Positions 16,471 to 24,482 are shown, counted from the stretch's first letter. The stretch is DNA of 28,009 nucleotides from a virus (IMGVR_UViG_3300034198_008826:1-28009); one strand, 5' to 3'. A program made the numbers and translations. Notes: generated from the letters alone by a model not told the origin.

Positions 16471-18593
16471 TGGCAGGACTATTAATCCCAGCTGATCTTA
16501 ACGTAAAAGGATATGCAGATCCTTCCGATAAGAATTACTTTGACGTAAAAGCAACAGGCTTACTTCCAAACACTGGATATGGATTTCAATTTCAATGGGT
16601 GTTTGAAGATGGAACAACAAGTGATTGGTCAGCAACAAGATATGTTTTGACAGATTTAATTTCAACTCCTGGACAACCAGATCTTGGCGTTAACGATGTG
16701 GTTGGCGGAGCTGGATATATTAAAGTAAATTGGTCAGGAACATCTCAAGGTTCTCCAATCACAAACATTTCAAGAGTTGATGTTTATATAAGCGGTGCAC
16801 CATTTGACGGAACAAAACCAGCGGAAACATTTGTTACATCTGGTACTAAAACAATTGCAGCCCCAGGCGGAACCTATATTGTAAAACTACAAGCCATTCG
16901 TCCAGATGGCACAACCTCTTCATTATTTAGTCTTTCAAGAACTGTAGTTGTGACAGACATTGTTACCGAAACAATACAAGATCCAACAAATCCAAATGGT
17001 TTTTCCATAGACAGAATTCTTTCTGGAATTCAAGTAAATTGGGCAGGAACATACGCCAATGGAACATTTACTGGATTTCAAGCAATTAAAATTTATGTAG
17101 GCAATTCAGCAACCGCTACAGCTGGAACATATAAAGAAGCTGGTGTAATGACTGGCAACAATCTTAAAAATACAATTACAATTCCAGTAGACGGAACATA
17201 TTTAAATTATGATACTCCAGTTTACATTCATGCAGCAGCAGTAAACAAAAATGGAACAGTTGGAACCATACAGCAAAATGTTGCTAACGAACCGCTTGGA
17301 GCAAGATCTGCAATACCATCTGATTTAGCAAATCAAATTATTACAAATGCAAAATTAGTTGATGCTGCAATTACTGAAGCTAAAATTGCTACATCAGCAA
17401 TTACAACAACTAAAATTGCAGATGATGCAATCACATCATCCAAAATTATTGCAAACGCTATTACTGCAGATAAAATAGTTTCATCAGCAATTACTGCAGA
17501 TAAAATTGCTGCAAATGCTATTACTGCTGGCAAAATTTCTGCTGGATCAATTGATGTTACAAAATTAGCAGCAGGAACTATATCGGTTAATAATTTAGAG
17601 GCTGGCTTGATTACAAGCACATCATATATTCGTGCAGGTGCATCAACTGGTGCTAGAGTTGAAATATCAAGTTCAAATATAACTAATGGTCCATCTGCTG
17701 GATTTTACATTTATGATTCAACTGGTGTAGCAATTCTTTCAGCTCCACTAGCTGGAGGCCTATCAATAACTGGCGGTGGAACATTTAGCGGAAACTTGCA
17801 AGGAGCTGGCGGTACATTTACTGGTGCATTAAATGTTGGAACACAAAATGCTGGTGGATTATATCCATTTAGTGTTTCTAATAATGGGTATATGAGAACT
17901 ATAAATGCATCAATTGGTGGATTTATAATTGACGACACTTCTATATCAGCAAACAATAATACTTTTCAAATGAACAGTACAAATGGCAGACTTGCTGTAG
18001 GAACAATAACAGATTCACACATTGAAATTGACGGAACAAATGGAATCATTCATAAAAACAATTCTTCAGCAACTGGTAATTTTCAATTAACACCAACAGG
18101 ATCTTTAACATTAGGTTCAAGTTCTGGATCTAATTATTTTTCTTGGACTGGATCAGCATTAACTGTTAAATCTACAAGCGTTTCTTTTATTGGAGATAGT
18201 GCTTCATCATTTACAGTTAATTCAAACGGAATTTCTTTAATAGGAAACCCAAGAACTTCAGGTTCTGGAACAGATACCTGGGCAGCATACAGTGGTGGAA
18301 CTCAAATTTTAGCTAATAGCACAGGTCTTCATATGTATGGAATACCAGTTCAGCAAGATGCAGACATTGCATACCGTGCACAAGGAGCATACGATCCTCA
18401 TCCAGGATATAGAAAAGGTTCAGGCGGTCAAGATTTATATCCATTAGGTGCAGTTGGAAGACAAAGAATGGTTGTTGAAAGACCTGAAACTGGCGAACTT
18501 CAAATGGGTATGGCTGTTTACTATAGAGCAACTGGCAACTCTGATCCAGGATATACTTCTGGGTATGTAGGAGATTTGTGGGTAGTGTACTAA
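16470..18593 (+). CDS. Tail fibre with FN3 domains and decapeptide repeats
   Basis: 707 residues, TAATG junction. Residues ~1-165 and ~170-275 look like FN3-type domains (GYIKVNWSGT, IQVNWAGTYANG, each with 'G.....LQAI..DGTTS'-type strands). Residues 300-379 are eight tandem decapeptides of the form AITxxKIxxx, drifting to SID/TIS near the end. This repeat type occurs in lambda gpJ-like and related fibres and probably winds into a trimeric shaft. Residues ~420-600 contain GGTFSGNLQGAGGTFTG and GGFIIDDTSISANN, a beta-prism-like fibre body. The last ~90 residues (GAVGRQRMVVERPETGELQM, ending YVGDLWVVY) form a compact, different C-terminal domain, a candidate tip. Likely a trimeric side or central fibre involved in host recognition. 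Confidence 0.68.
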   Translation: MAGLLIPADLNVKGYADPSDKNYFDVKATGLLPNTGYGFQFQWVFEDGTTSDWSATRYVLTDLISTPGQPDLGVNDVVGGAGYIKVNWSGTSQGSPITNISRVDVYISGAPFDGTKPAETFVTSGTKTIAAPGGTYIVKLQAIRPDGTTSSLFSLSRTVVVTDIVTETIQDPTNPNGFSIDRILSGIQVNWAGTYANGTFTGFQAIKIYVGNSATATAGTYKEAGVMTGNNLKNTITIPVDGTYLNYDTPVYIHAAAVNKNGTVGTIQQNVANEPLGARSAIPSDLANQIITNAKLVDAAITEAKIATSAITTTKIADDAITSSKIIANAITADKIVSSAITADKIAANAITAGKISAGSIDVTKLAAGTISVNNLEAGLITSTSYIRAGASTGARVEISSSNITNGPSAGFYIYDSTGVAILSAPLAGGLSITGGGTFSGNLQGAGGTFTGALNVGTQNAGGLYPFSVSNNGYMRTINASIGGFIIDDTSISANNNTFQMNSTNGRLAVGTITDSHIEIDGTNGIIHKNNSSATGNFQLTPTGSLTLGSSSGSNYFSWTGSALTVKSTSVSFIGDSASSFTVNSNGISLIGNPRTSGSGTDTWAAYSGGTQILANSTGLHMYGIPVQQDADIAYRAQGAYDPHPGYRKGSGGQDLYPLGAVGRQRMVVERPETGELQMGMAVYYRATGNSDPGYTSGYVGDLWVVY
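17367..17606 (+). repeat. Eight tandem 30-bp units encoding decapeptide AITxxKIxxx
   Basis: Units start at 17367, 17397, 17427, 17457, 17487, 17517, 17547 and 17577, in frame with the fibre. Units 4 and 5 are the closest at DNA level (sharing ATTACTGCAGATAAAAT). The regular period and conserved Ile/Lys positions suggest a structural repeat. The last two units are degenerate. Confidence 0.85.
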
Positions 18594-21500
18594 ATGCCAT
18601 TTTGGGTAAAAGATAGTGCGTATTCTTGGTCTCCTGTAAAAGAATTATGGGTTAAAGTAGCAAGCAATGGATCTGGTGCTTGGCAATTGGCTTCTGAGGC
18701 ATGGGTAAAAGTTTCATCAACTGGATCAAGTGCTTGGAAAAAGTTTTATACTAATACTTCTTTAAAGCCATACAGCACTGTACCAATTTCAATTAGAACT
18801 TCAAGTTATACTGGAACAAATGTAAGTGGATCATATACTTATGTGGGAACAAAATTATGGGGAAATGAGTCTGTAAGTCCAACTAACTATTGGCAAAATG
18901 GTCCTTTTACAAGTACATCTTATAATTGGTATTATAGTAAAACATCTGATGGTTCTGGATTATTAGATGGTTATACAAACATTGATACGTTTGATTCAAC
19001 ATATTATGATGGATATTACATTTACTTTCAAGTTAAAAAAACAAATTCAAGAGGTCTTTCTGGAACAGAAACAAGTTCTCCAGCATATATATGTTTACAC
19101 GTTCCAACTCATGGAACAAATACTTTTGGTCTTACTACAACTGCAGCACAAGTCGGGACACCGATAACCTTTGCCTACTCTTGGAAAAATTCTAGTTCTT
19201 ATGGAATTGATACGTCTAGATCAACAATTGAATGGTATAGGGGATATCCATATGCAGATAAAAGAAATTTAATTGAATCAAAAACATATTCGCAGCTTGT
19301 TGCCACATCTTATGGATCAGATTATTATGGAACTTATTCTTATACTCCAATAACTGCAGATCTAAATAATAACATTTATGTTGTGTCAACTGCATACAAT
19401 TCTTATACAGATTATACTTCATCTCCAATTGTAGACACATATTCTTCTGATGTTATTTATACTAAGCCTATAATTAATAATCCAGTAACTATAAATAAAG
19501 ACGGCGGTTATCAAACATATGGGTATAATTTAAGTGCAAATACTCAAACGTATACTCCAACATCAGATCTAGTTTATTGGGGTTGGCAATATGCATCAAC
19601 AAATACTGCAACTACAGGAAGAACATTTTATCATTATATAAGTCCACCAGGAATACAAGTAAATGATTTTGGTTCAGATTCGTATGAGGGCGGAACACAC
19701 ACATTTACTTTGAGAGACGTATACGATAATGCAACAGGAAATACCGTATCTTTAGTTGGACAGTATTTAAGATTTTATTCTATTGGTCAAAAAGGCGGGG
19801 CACAATCAGATGTAAACTATTCTTCTTGGATTGGTCCAATATATAATGCCCCAGTTGCACCAACTACAGGTCCATCTATAAGTTTTGCAGGAGCATATAG
19901 TGCTTCATATGCATACATACGTGCATTTTGGGATCCAGTAACATATACCAAAGACTATACACTTCAATATAAGTCTGGAAGTTCTTGGGTAGATTTAGTA
20001 ACTTTAACAACCGCACCACAATATGCTTCAACAGATTCATTTTTGGTTCCAGTAGGAAGTCAAATATTTAGAGTCAGAACAAGAAATGATGACGGAATAA
20101 ATTTATATTCTCCAGAAGTAACCTATGTTGTGACTGGAACTTATAACTTTGCTTTTGGAAATTATTTATATCCAAATACAAATGGTCAAATCGGTTTGGA
20201 TGGTGGAGTTCAAACTGTATATCCTTCTTCTGGAAGAGCTATTGGAGTTTATCCATTAGACATGGCAGAAACTACAACTGGATATTATTCAGATAGTAGA
20301 TATTTTTATATTCAATTTTCTGGATATCAATATCAAAATGTTGGAACTGCAACATATGCACTTAGATATCAAGTAAAATTTGATACCTTAAATCCTACAT
20401 ATGCTGATGTTTTAATATGCAATAAGGGATCATCTTTGCCTTTAACAGTAACTCAACCTGGACTCTATAATGGATCAAATGCAGTTTCTGGACTTCCAGG
20501 ACCATATGTTATTTCTACTGGTACAAAATATAGAATATATATGGACGGAACTATTGGAAGCTTTGGACAAACTCAAGCACAGATTCCATCTTCAAATTTC
20601 ATTACAGATTCCTTGGCTTATGGTACAGCAGATGATGGATATCACAGTATTGCAACTTCAGCAAATCAATATCAAAAAAATATGCTATCAGTTACATCAG
20701 CAACAGTTGATTCAAGTGGAGTACATGTTTCGTTTACTGGACTTAATGATTATTCTTATTACAACTATACACTAAATACTGGAAGTTATAGCGGATCTGT
20801 TTGGAATTCTTTAAATAGCCAAACTGCTAATCCTTTAAATATTGGAAGTTTAACAGGTGGTACTACATATTATTTAACAATCACACCTTACAACTCTTTG
20901 GGACAAGCTGGAAACGTATATCAAAATTCATTTACAGCCCCAAATAATCCACAACCATTTACAACAACCAGCGGAAGCAAAGGTTTTCCTTCTGGAGCAA
21001 CACAGTCTGTATCTGAACCATCTGGAAATAGAACAGTTACAGTGGGATGGAATTCATCTACAAATTCTGCTGTATATGAGGTAGCACTACAAGGAAGTAC
21101 AGATAACAGTACATGGAGTTATGTAACAATTGGTGGAGTATCTCAAACTTTAGATAATTCGGCATATGTTTTGTCTGGAACAAGTAAAACCTTTACAGCA
21201 CCATACTATAGATATTACAGATATACTGTTCGTGGAAGAGGCTCAGACTATAGCTTGTCAAATGCAGTATATAGTGATTATGGAACATCCACTAGTTTAG
21301 TTTGGAAAAATGTTGATGGAACTGCTCCAAGTTCTGTAAGTCTAGGAACTATAACAAAAACTACTACAACTGCTTCTATTCCATTTACAATTCCTTCTGG
21401 AGGATCAAATACAGTAGACTGGATTCAATATTCAACTGATTTAGTTAGTTGGACCAATACTTATACAAGCCCACTATCTTTATCAAGTTTAAGTGCAAAT

Positions 21501-22499
21501 ACATCTTATAACTATTATATTAGAGCTTTAAACTGGGATCAGATAGCTGGATCATATTCAACTGCAAGTTTTACAACAGATCAAATTGCAGTTCCTACAA
21601 ATAGTTCTGTGCCAACACTTAGCGGAACAACAAAAGTTGGACAGACATTAACATTTGGTGTCGGTTCTTGGACTGGTTCACCAACTTCATATTCTTTGAG
21701 GCTTTATAGAGGAACAGCTGGAGTTGCAACGTCTGAAACTTTGGTTAAAGATGCTGGAAATACAACAAGCAGTACATATGCTATTCCTTTATCTGATTAT
21801 ACAGATGCACAAAGTAATAGCAGATATTACTACAGAGCATTTGCAACAGCAACAAATGCTGGTGGAACTTCTAATAGCGGTACATATACGGCTGGTACTG
21901 AATTAGGACCTCTTACAAATATAGTTTTGTATACAGTAACATTTGATGCAAATGGTGGAAGCAGTACTCCTTCTGCAGTTACACAAACTACAGAAGGAGG
22001 ATCAGTAACATTAGCCGCTGCAATATCAAGAACTGGATATACATTTGGAGGATGGAATACAAATTCTTCTGGTACGGGAACCAACTATTCTGCATCTTCT
22101 TCATATACTCCAAGTGCAAATATTACTTTATATGCAAAATGGACAGCAAATGTTACAATTCCTCCAACCCCAACTATATCAATTTATGGTTATGGTAGTT
22201 CTAATAATTCAACGGCATCTGGATTTACAATTGCTTCTTCAGGTGCAACATCTGTAAACTGGTATTTGTACAGAACTGCAACTGGAACTGGAACTACTGG
22301 TTATGGAACTGGAACGTATACACAGGTTGCATCAGGATCATATGCCACGTCTGGAAGTGTTAACGTATTTATTTATCTTGCTTATGCAAATTCAAATGGA
22401 TATTACTACCTTACCGCATCCGCAACAAATAGTGCAGGAACTAGCTCAATTTCTTCTAGATTTCCTGCAGCAGCTACAAGAAACTGGTTTTATTACTAA
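18594..22499 (+). CDS. Large multidomain tail fibre/adhesin-like protein, 1301 residues
   Basis: Starts immediately after the previous stop (TAAATG) with no ribosome site. Residues 3-51 hold three short tryptophan repeats (FWVKDSAY, LWVKVASNGSGAW, AWVKVSSTGSSAWKK), a known phage/prophage tail module. The next ~650 residues are Ser/Thr/Tyr-rich beta domains without clear family. FN3-like units follow near 698-784, 804-906 and 913-996. An Ig-like unit lies at ~1000-1103 (VPTLSGTTKVGQTLTFGVGS, with TNAGGTSNSG at its end). An InlB B-repeat (listerial/Flg_new type) lies at 1113-1184: YTVTFDANGGSS, then GYTFGGWNTNSSGTG and ITLYAKWTA. A Gly/Thr/Tyr-rich tail ends NWFYY. The domain set resembles bacterial surface adhesins. 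The likely role is receptor binding at the tail tip. Confidence 0.65.
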   Translation: MPFWVKDSAYSWSPVKELWVKVASNGSGAWQLASEAWVKVSSTGSSAWKKFYTNTSLKPYSTVPISIRTSSYTGTNVSGSYTYVGTKLWGNESVSPTNYWQNGPFTSTSYNWYYSKTSDGSGLLDGYTNIDTFDSTYYDGYYIYFQVKKTNSRGLSGTETSSPAYICLHVPTHGTNTFGLTTTAAQVGTPITFAYSWKNSSSYGIDTSRSTIEWYRGYPYADKRNLIESKTYSQLVATSYGSDYYGTYSYTPITADLNNNIYVVSTAYNSYTDYTSSPIVDTYSSDVIYTKPIINNPVTINKDGGYQTYGYNLSANTQTYTPTSDLVYWGWQYASTNTATTGRTFYHYISPPGIQVNDFGSDSYEGGTHTFTLRDVYDNATGNTVSLVGQYLRFYSIGQKGGAQSDVNYSSWIGPIYNAPVAPTTGPSISFAGAYSASYAYIRAFWDPVTYTKDYTLQYKSGSSWVDLVTLTTAPQYASTDSFLVPVGSQIFRVRTRNDDGINLYSPEVTYVVTGTYNFAFGNYLYPNTNGQIGLDGGVQTVYPSSGRAIGVYPLDMAETTTGYYSDSRYFYIQFSGYQYQNVGTATYALRYQVKFDTLNPTYADVLICNKGSSLPLTVTQPGLYNGSNAVSGLPGPYVISTGTKYRIYMDGTIGSFGQTQAQIPSSNFITDSLAYGTADDGYHSIATSANQYQKNMLSVTSATVDSSGVHVSFTGLNDYSYYNYTLNTGSYSGSVWNSLNSQTANPLNIGSLTGGTTYYLTITPYNSLGQAGNVYQNSFTAPNNPQPFTTTSGSKGFPSGATQSVSEPSGNRTVTVGWNSSTNSAVYEVALQGSTDNSTWSYVTIGGVSQTLDNSAYVLSGTSKTFTAPYYRYYRYTVRGRGSDYSLSNAVYSDYGTSTSLVWKNVDGTAPSSVSLGTITKTTTTASIPFTIPSGGSNTVDWIQYSTDLVSWTNTYTSPLSLSSLSANTSYNYYIRALNWDQIAGSYSTASFTTDQIAVPTNSSVPTLSGTTKVGQTLTFGVGSWTGSPTSYSLRLYRGTAGVATSETLVKDAGNTTSSTYAIPLSDYTDAQSNSRYYYRAFATATNAGGTSNSGTYTAGTELGPLTNIVLYTVTFDANGGSSTPSAVTQTTEGGSVTLAAAISRTGYTFGGWNTNSSGTGTNYSASSSYTPSANITLYAKWTANVTIPPTPTISIYGYGSSNNSTASGFTIASSGATSVNWYLYRTATGTGTTGYGTGTYTQVASGSYATSGSVNVFIYLAYANSNGYYYLTASATNSAGTSSISSRFPAAATRNWFYY

Positions 22500-22696
22500 T
22501 GAACGATATAAACTTTGAAAAAATAACAAATGAGAAAATACAGATATATTTGGATAGAAAAATAAAATTTCAATCCATAATAGATTTGTCTGAAGATGAA
22601 CAAGAAAAAGCTTGGTTATCAAATGCGATAATTGAAATGGACAAGATAATTGAGTCTTTTAGGCTAAATTTAGAGTCCTTGACCCAACAGGGTTAG
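22499..22696 (+). CDS. Small coiled-coil protein, function unknown
   Basis: 65 residues, TAATG junction with the big fibre gene. The sequence is highly charged and helical (KITNEKIQIYLDRKIKFQSIIDLSEDEQEK, split here only for its charge pattern: Lys/Glu/Asp with Ile/Leu at heptad-like intervals). It has no cysteine pair, no membrane segment and no signal peptide. The last codons of this gene contain the -35 element of the promoter at 22679-22707. It could be a fibre chaperone or trimerisation helper, but nothing in the sequence decides this. Confidence 0.5.
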   Translation: MNDINFEKITNEKIQIYLDRKIKFQSIIDLSEDEQEKAWLSNAIIEMDKIIESFRLNLESLTQQG

Positions 22697-22707
22697 TTTG
22701 CTATAAT
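22679..22707 (+). promoter_or_regulatory. Near-consensus sigma-70-type promoter
   Basis: TTGACC 22679-22684, a 17-nt spacer and a perfect TATAAT 22702-22707 with TG at 22699-22700. This is the best promoter match in the window. A start near 22714 would leave a leader of about 10 nt, so the AGGAGGAGG (22710-22718) would be partly used as the ribosome site for ATG 22724. Confidence 0.72.
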
Positions 22708-22723
22708 ATAGGAGGAGGAAACA

Positions 22724-22957
22724 ATGGCAACTGAAACATCACTACTTACAAATGAAGATAAGGTAAACATCCTTAATCAACATATAAAGAATCTAGAATA
22801 TGCTATTTATGGCTTACAGCTAGATATTATTGAATACAATGCATCAACTTCAAAGGATGCTGCTCATACAGCAGAATTAAATGCTAGACTTACAGAACTA
22901 CAGGCCAAGAAAACCGTCTTGGATTCTGAAAAGGCAGATTTAACAGCAGGAGCATAA
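22724..22957 (+). CDS. Small coiled-coil protein, function unknown
   Basis: 77 residues with an excellent AGGAGGAGG before ATG 22724. Long heptad-type pattern (VNILNQHIKNLEYAIYGLQ, then LNARLTELQAKKTVLDSEKA). It has no cysteine, no transmembrane segment and no recognised domain. It opens a new transcription unit. With the following 60-residue protein it forms a pair of coiled-coil proteins one base apart, which may associate. Their place between fibre genes and the lectin-like gene suggests a tail or capsid-accessory role, but a scaffold or lysis-regulating role cannot be excluded. Confidence 0.6.
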   Translation: MATETSLLTNEDKVNILNQHIKNLEYAIYGLQLDIIEYNASTSKDAAHTAELNARLTELQAKKTVLDSEKADLTAGA

Positions 22958-22958
22958 C

Positions 22959-23141
22959 ATGGAAAAGGCGGAATTAATTATAACCGCTTTGCAATCTCGC
23001 ATTGGCGAAATTGTATCGGATTATGAAGTTAAGGTTGCTGTACTTAGAGCAGAACTAACAAACTTAATTAATGAAAAACAAGAAAGAGAACAGCAGATGC
23101 AAGACTACAGCGATAGTGTTGCTCAAAAAATTGAGGGGTAA
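22959..23141 (+). CDS. Small coiled-coil protein, function unknown
   Basis: 60 residues, one base after the preceding stop, with AGGAG 22949-22953 as ribosome site. Almost entirely helical and charged (ALQSRIGEIVSDYEVKVAVLR, shown only in its first part; then LINEKQEREQQMQDY). Like its neighbour it has no membrane segment, so it is not a holin by sequence. It is probably a partner of the 77-residue protein. The next ATG follows two bases after the stop. Confidence 0.52.
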   Translation: MEKAELIITALQSRIGEIVSDYEVKVAVLRAELTNLINEKQEREQQMQDYSDSVAQKIEG

Positions 23142-23143
23142 AA

Positions 23144-23587
23144 ATGGCAACGGACTTTAAAAATATTACATTTCAAGAGGGTGCACCAATTAGTGCCAGC
23201 CAATTACAGGATCTTGTCACATATGTAAATGAAATTAATTCCAATGCTGCACAATTTGCTGGAACATTTGGAACACTGGCTGATAAAGCTATTTCTAGAA
23301 AAATGGTTGCTGGAACATGGCCAGTTGGAACGGTTGATGTTTCAAAGGCTGGACATCCAGTAAGAATTAATTTTACCCCACCATTAACAGCAGAACCTGC
23401 AACAGTTCAAATAACATTAGAGACTGCTTCAACAGATTCAGAATTAATTCATTTTATTCAATCTGGAACAGCCTCAGCCACAGGAGTTACAGTTTGGATC
23501 ACTAGAGCGGCTAATGGAGTTGGCTCAGCAATTGTAAAGCCAACATCAGTAACCCTACATTATTTTGCAGTAGCAAAATCTGGTTGA
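23144..23587 (+). CDS. Tail-associated protein with H-type-lectin-like C-terminal domain (probable)
   Basis: 147 residues. Residues 5-33 (NITFQEGAPISASQLQDLV, then TYVNEI) have the 'F..G.PI.A..L..L' pattern found at the start of many phage tail-fibre and structural proteins. Residues 55-147 are a beta domain (VGTVDVSKAGHPVRINFTPP, TVQITLETAS, TGVTVWITRA, VTLHYFAVAKSG) like the H-type lectin fold, whose strands read 'F..pp.V.v.l' and end in a 'W/Y.A...' strand. H-type lectins bind sugars and occur in some tail fibres. The stop codon TGA at 23585-23587 overlaps a TTGACA hexamer. Alternatives: fibre-tip protein, or a decoration protein. Fold call is by pattern only. Confidence 0.5.
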   Translation: MATDFKNITFQEGAPISASQLQDLVTYVNEINSNAAQFAGTFGTLADKAISRKMVAGTWPVGTVDVSKAGHPVRINFTPPLTAEPATVQITLETASTDSELIHFIQSGTASATGVTVWITRAANGVGSAIVKPTSVTLHYFAVAKSG

Positions 23588-23611
23588 CAAACCAATAAAA
23601 TATAGTACACT
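23584..23611 (+). promoter_or_regulatory. Possible promoter at the tail/replication boundary
   Basis: A perfect TTGACA (23584-23589) is followed at 16 nt by TACACT (23606-23611, 4 of 6 matches). Transcripts would start near 23618 and meet the hairpin 23624-23644 almost at once. It may be a real start controlled by attenuation, or only a chance match, given the weak -10. Confidence 0.3.
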
Positions 23612-23623
23612 TATCAAAACAAC

Positions 23624-23647
23624 AAGTCACGGCAATCGTGACTTTTT
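23624..23647 (+). terminator. Rho-independent terminator at the tail/replication boundary
   Basis: AAGTCACG (23624-23631) and CGTGACTT (23637-23644) form an 8-bp stem with a 5-nt loop, followed by five T (23643-23647). It lies 36 nt after the last tail gene, before the metallophosphoesterase. It should separate the structural block from the DNA genes. Confidence 0.75.
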
Positions 23648-23672
23648 GTGTCTAACAGAATAGATATTATTA

Positions 23673-24482
23673 ATGTCAAATGATTTAAAATGGATGCTTT
23701 CATCCGATCAGCAGTTCCCTCATCAAGATGATAGAGCAATCGCTTTATGGTTTCAGGTAATGAAATGGTTTAAGCCAGATGTAATTGATTATCTTGGAGA
23801 TACAGACGATCAGGCATGCTATAGTAAGTATACAGAGGGACGTTCAGCAGAATTTATGCAGTTGCACAAAGATGACAGCAGGGATCTTATTGTTCCTATG
23901 ATTCGTCACGAAGCAAAAGCTGCAAGAGATTTTTACGCCAAAACAAGAGACATGATGCCTAACGCACAACTATTTTCTGCACTTGGAAATCACGATATTA
24001 GAATTTTTGAATATTTGGATAAAAAGCTTCCAGAGTATGCAGCAGATGTAACCCCAGAAGCATTGTGGTCTTTAGATTCTTTGGGCTATGAATATATCTA
24101 TTATAATGATGCACCAAAGCGTCGCTTTGGAGACATCCACGTACATCATGGAAATGCTATTTCACAAAATGCTGGTGAGTCAGTTCGAAAAGATGTAGAA
24201 AATTTTGGAGTATCTATTATTCGTGGACACTCTCACAGAGCAGGAACATTTTATCAGACATTCCAACTTCGCAACGGCGGAGAAGGAGAAACTCTTCGTG
24301 GATATGAGATTGGCCACATGTGTGATGAAAATAGTGACGGAATGAAATATACTAATAATCATAACTGGCAGAAGGCTTTTGCTATTGCTCATATTGAGAA
24401 TGGGGAAAAGCCACACATTCAACTAATTGAAATAGCAAAAGACTATACTTGCTATGTTGATGGAAAGAAGTTTTCAGCATGA
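23673..24482 (+). CDS. Calcineurin-like metallophosphoesterase
   Basis: 269 residues. All five blocks of the calcineurin-like metal-binding fold are present: D12-x-Q14 (in place of the usual D-x-H), G42-D43-x-x-D46, G105-N106-H107-D108, H159-G160 (HVHHG), and G185-H186-S187-H188. Two divalent metals would be held by these residues. The Gln at block I is an unusual ligand. Family members act as phosphodiesterases, phosphatases or nucleases; the substrate is not visible here. The gene opens the DNA-metabolism block just after the terminator, and a role in nucleic-acid or nucleotide processing is a reasonable guess. ATG 23673 has no ribosome site and no good promoter of its own. The stop overlaps the next start (ATGA). 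Confidence 0.85.
   Translation: MSNDLKWMLSSDQQFPHQDDRAIALWFQVMKWFKPDVIDYLGDTDDQACYSKYTEGRSAEFMQLHKDDSRDLIVPMIRHEAKAARDFYAKTRDMMPNAQLFSALGNHDIRIFEYLDKKLPEYAADVTPEALWSLDSLGYEYIYYNDAPKRRFGDIHVHHGNAISQNAGESVRKDVENFGVSIIRGHSHRAGTFYQTFQLRNGGEGETLRGYEIGHMCDENSDGMKYTNNHNWQKAFAIAHIENGEKPHIQLIEIAKDYTCYVDGKKFSA

Noticed and set aside
22255-22320. Repetitive GGAACTGGAAC stretch as a recombination site
   Set aside because: It is a Gly/Thr-rich low-complexity stretch of the fibre coding sequence; no site structure.
22499-23141. Holin among the small proteins
   Set aside because: None has a hydrophobic membrane-length segment; they are charged coiled coils.
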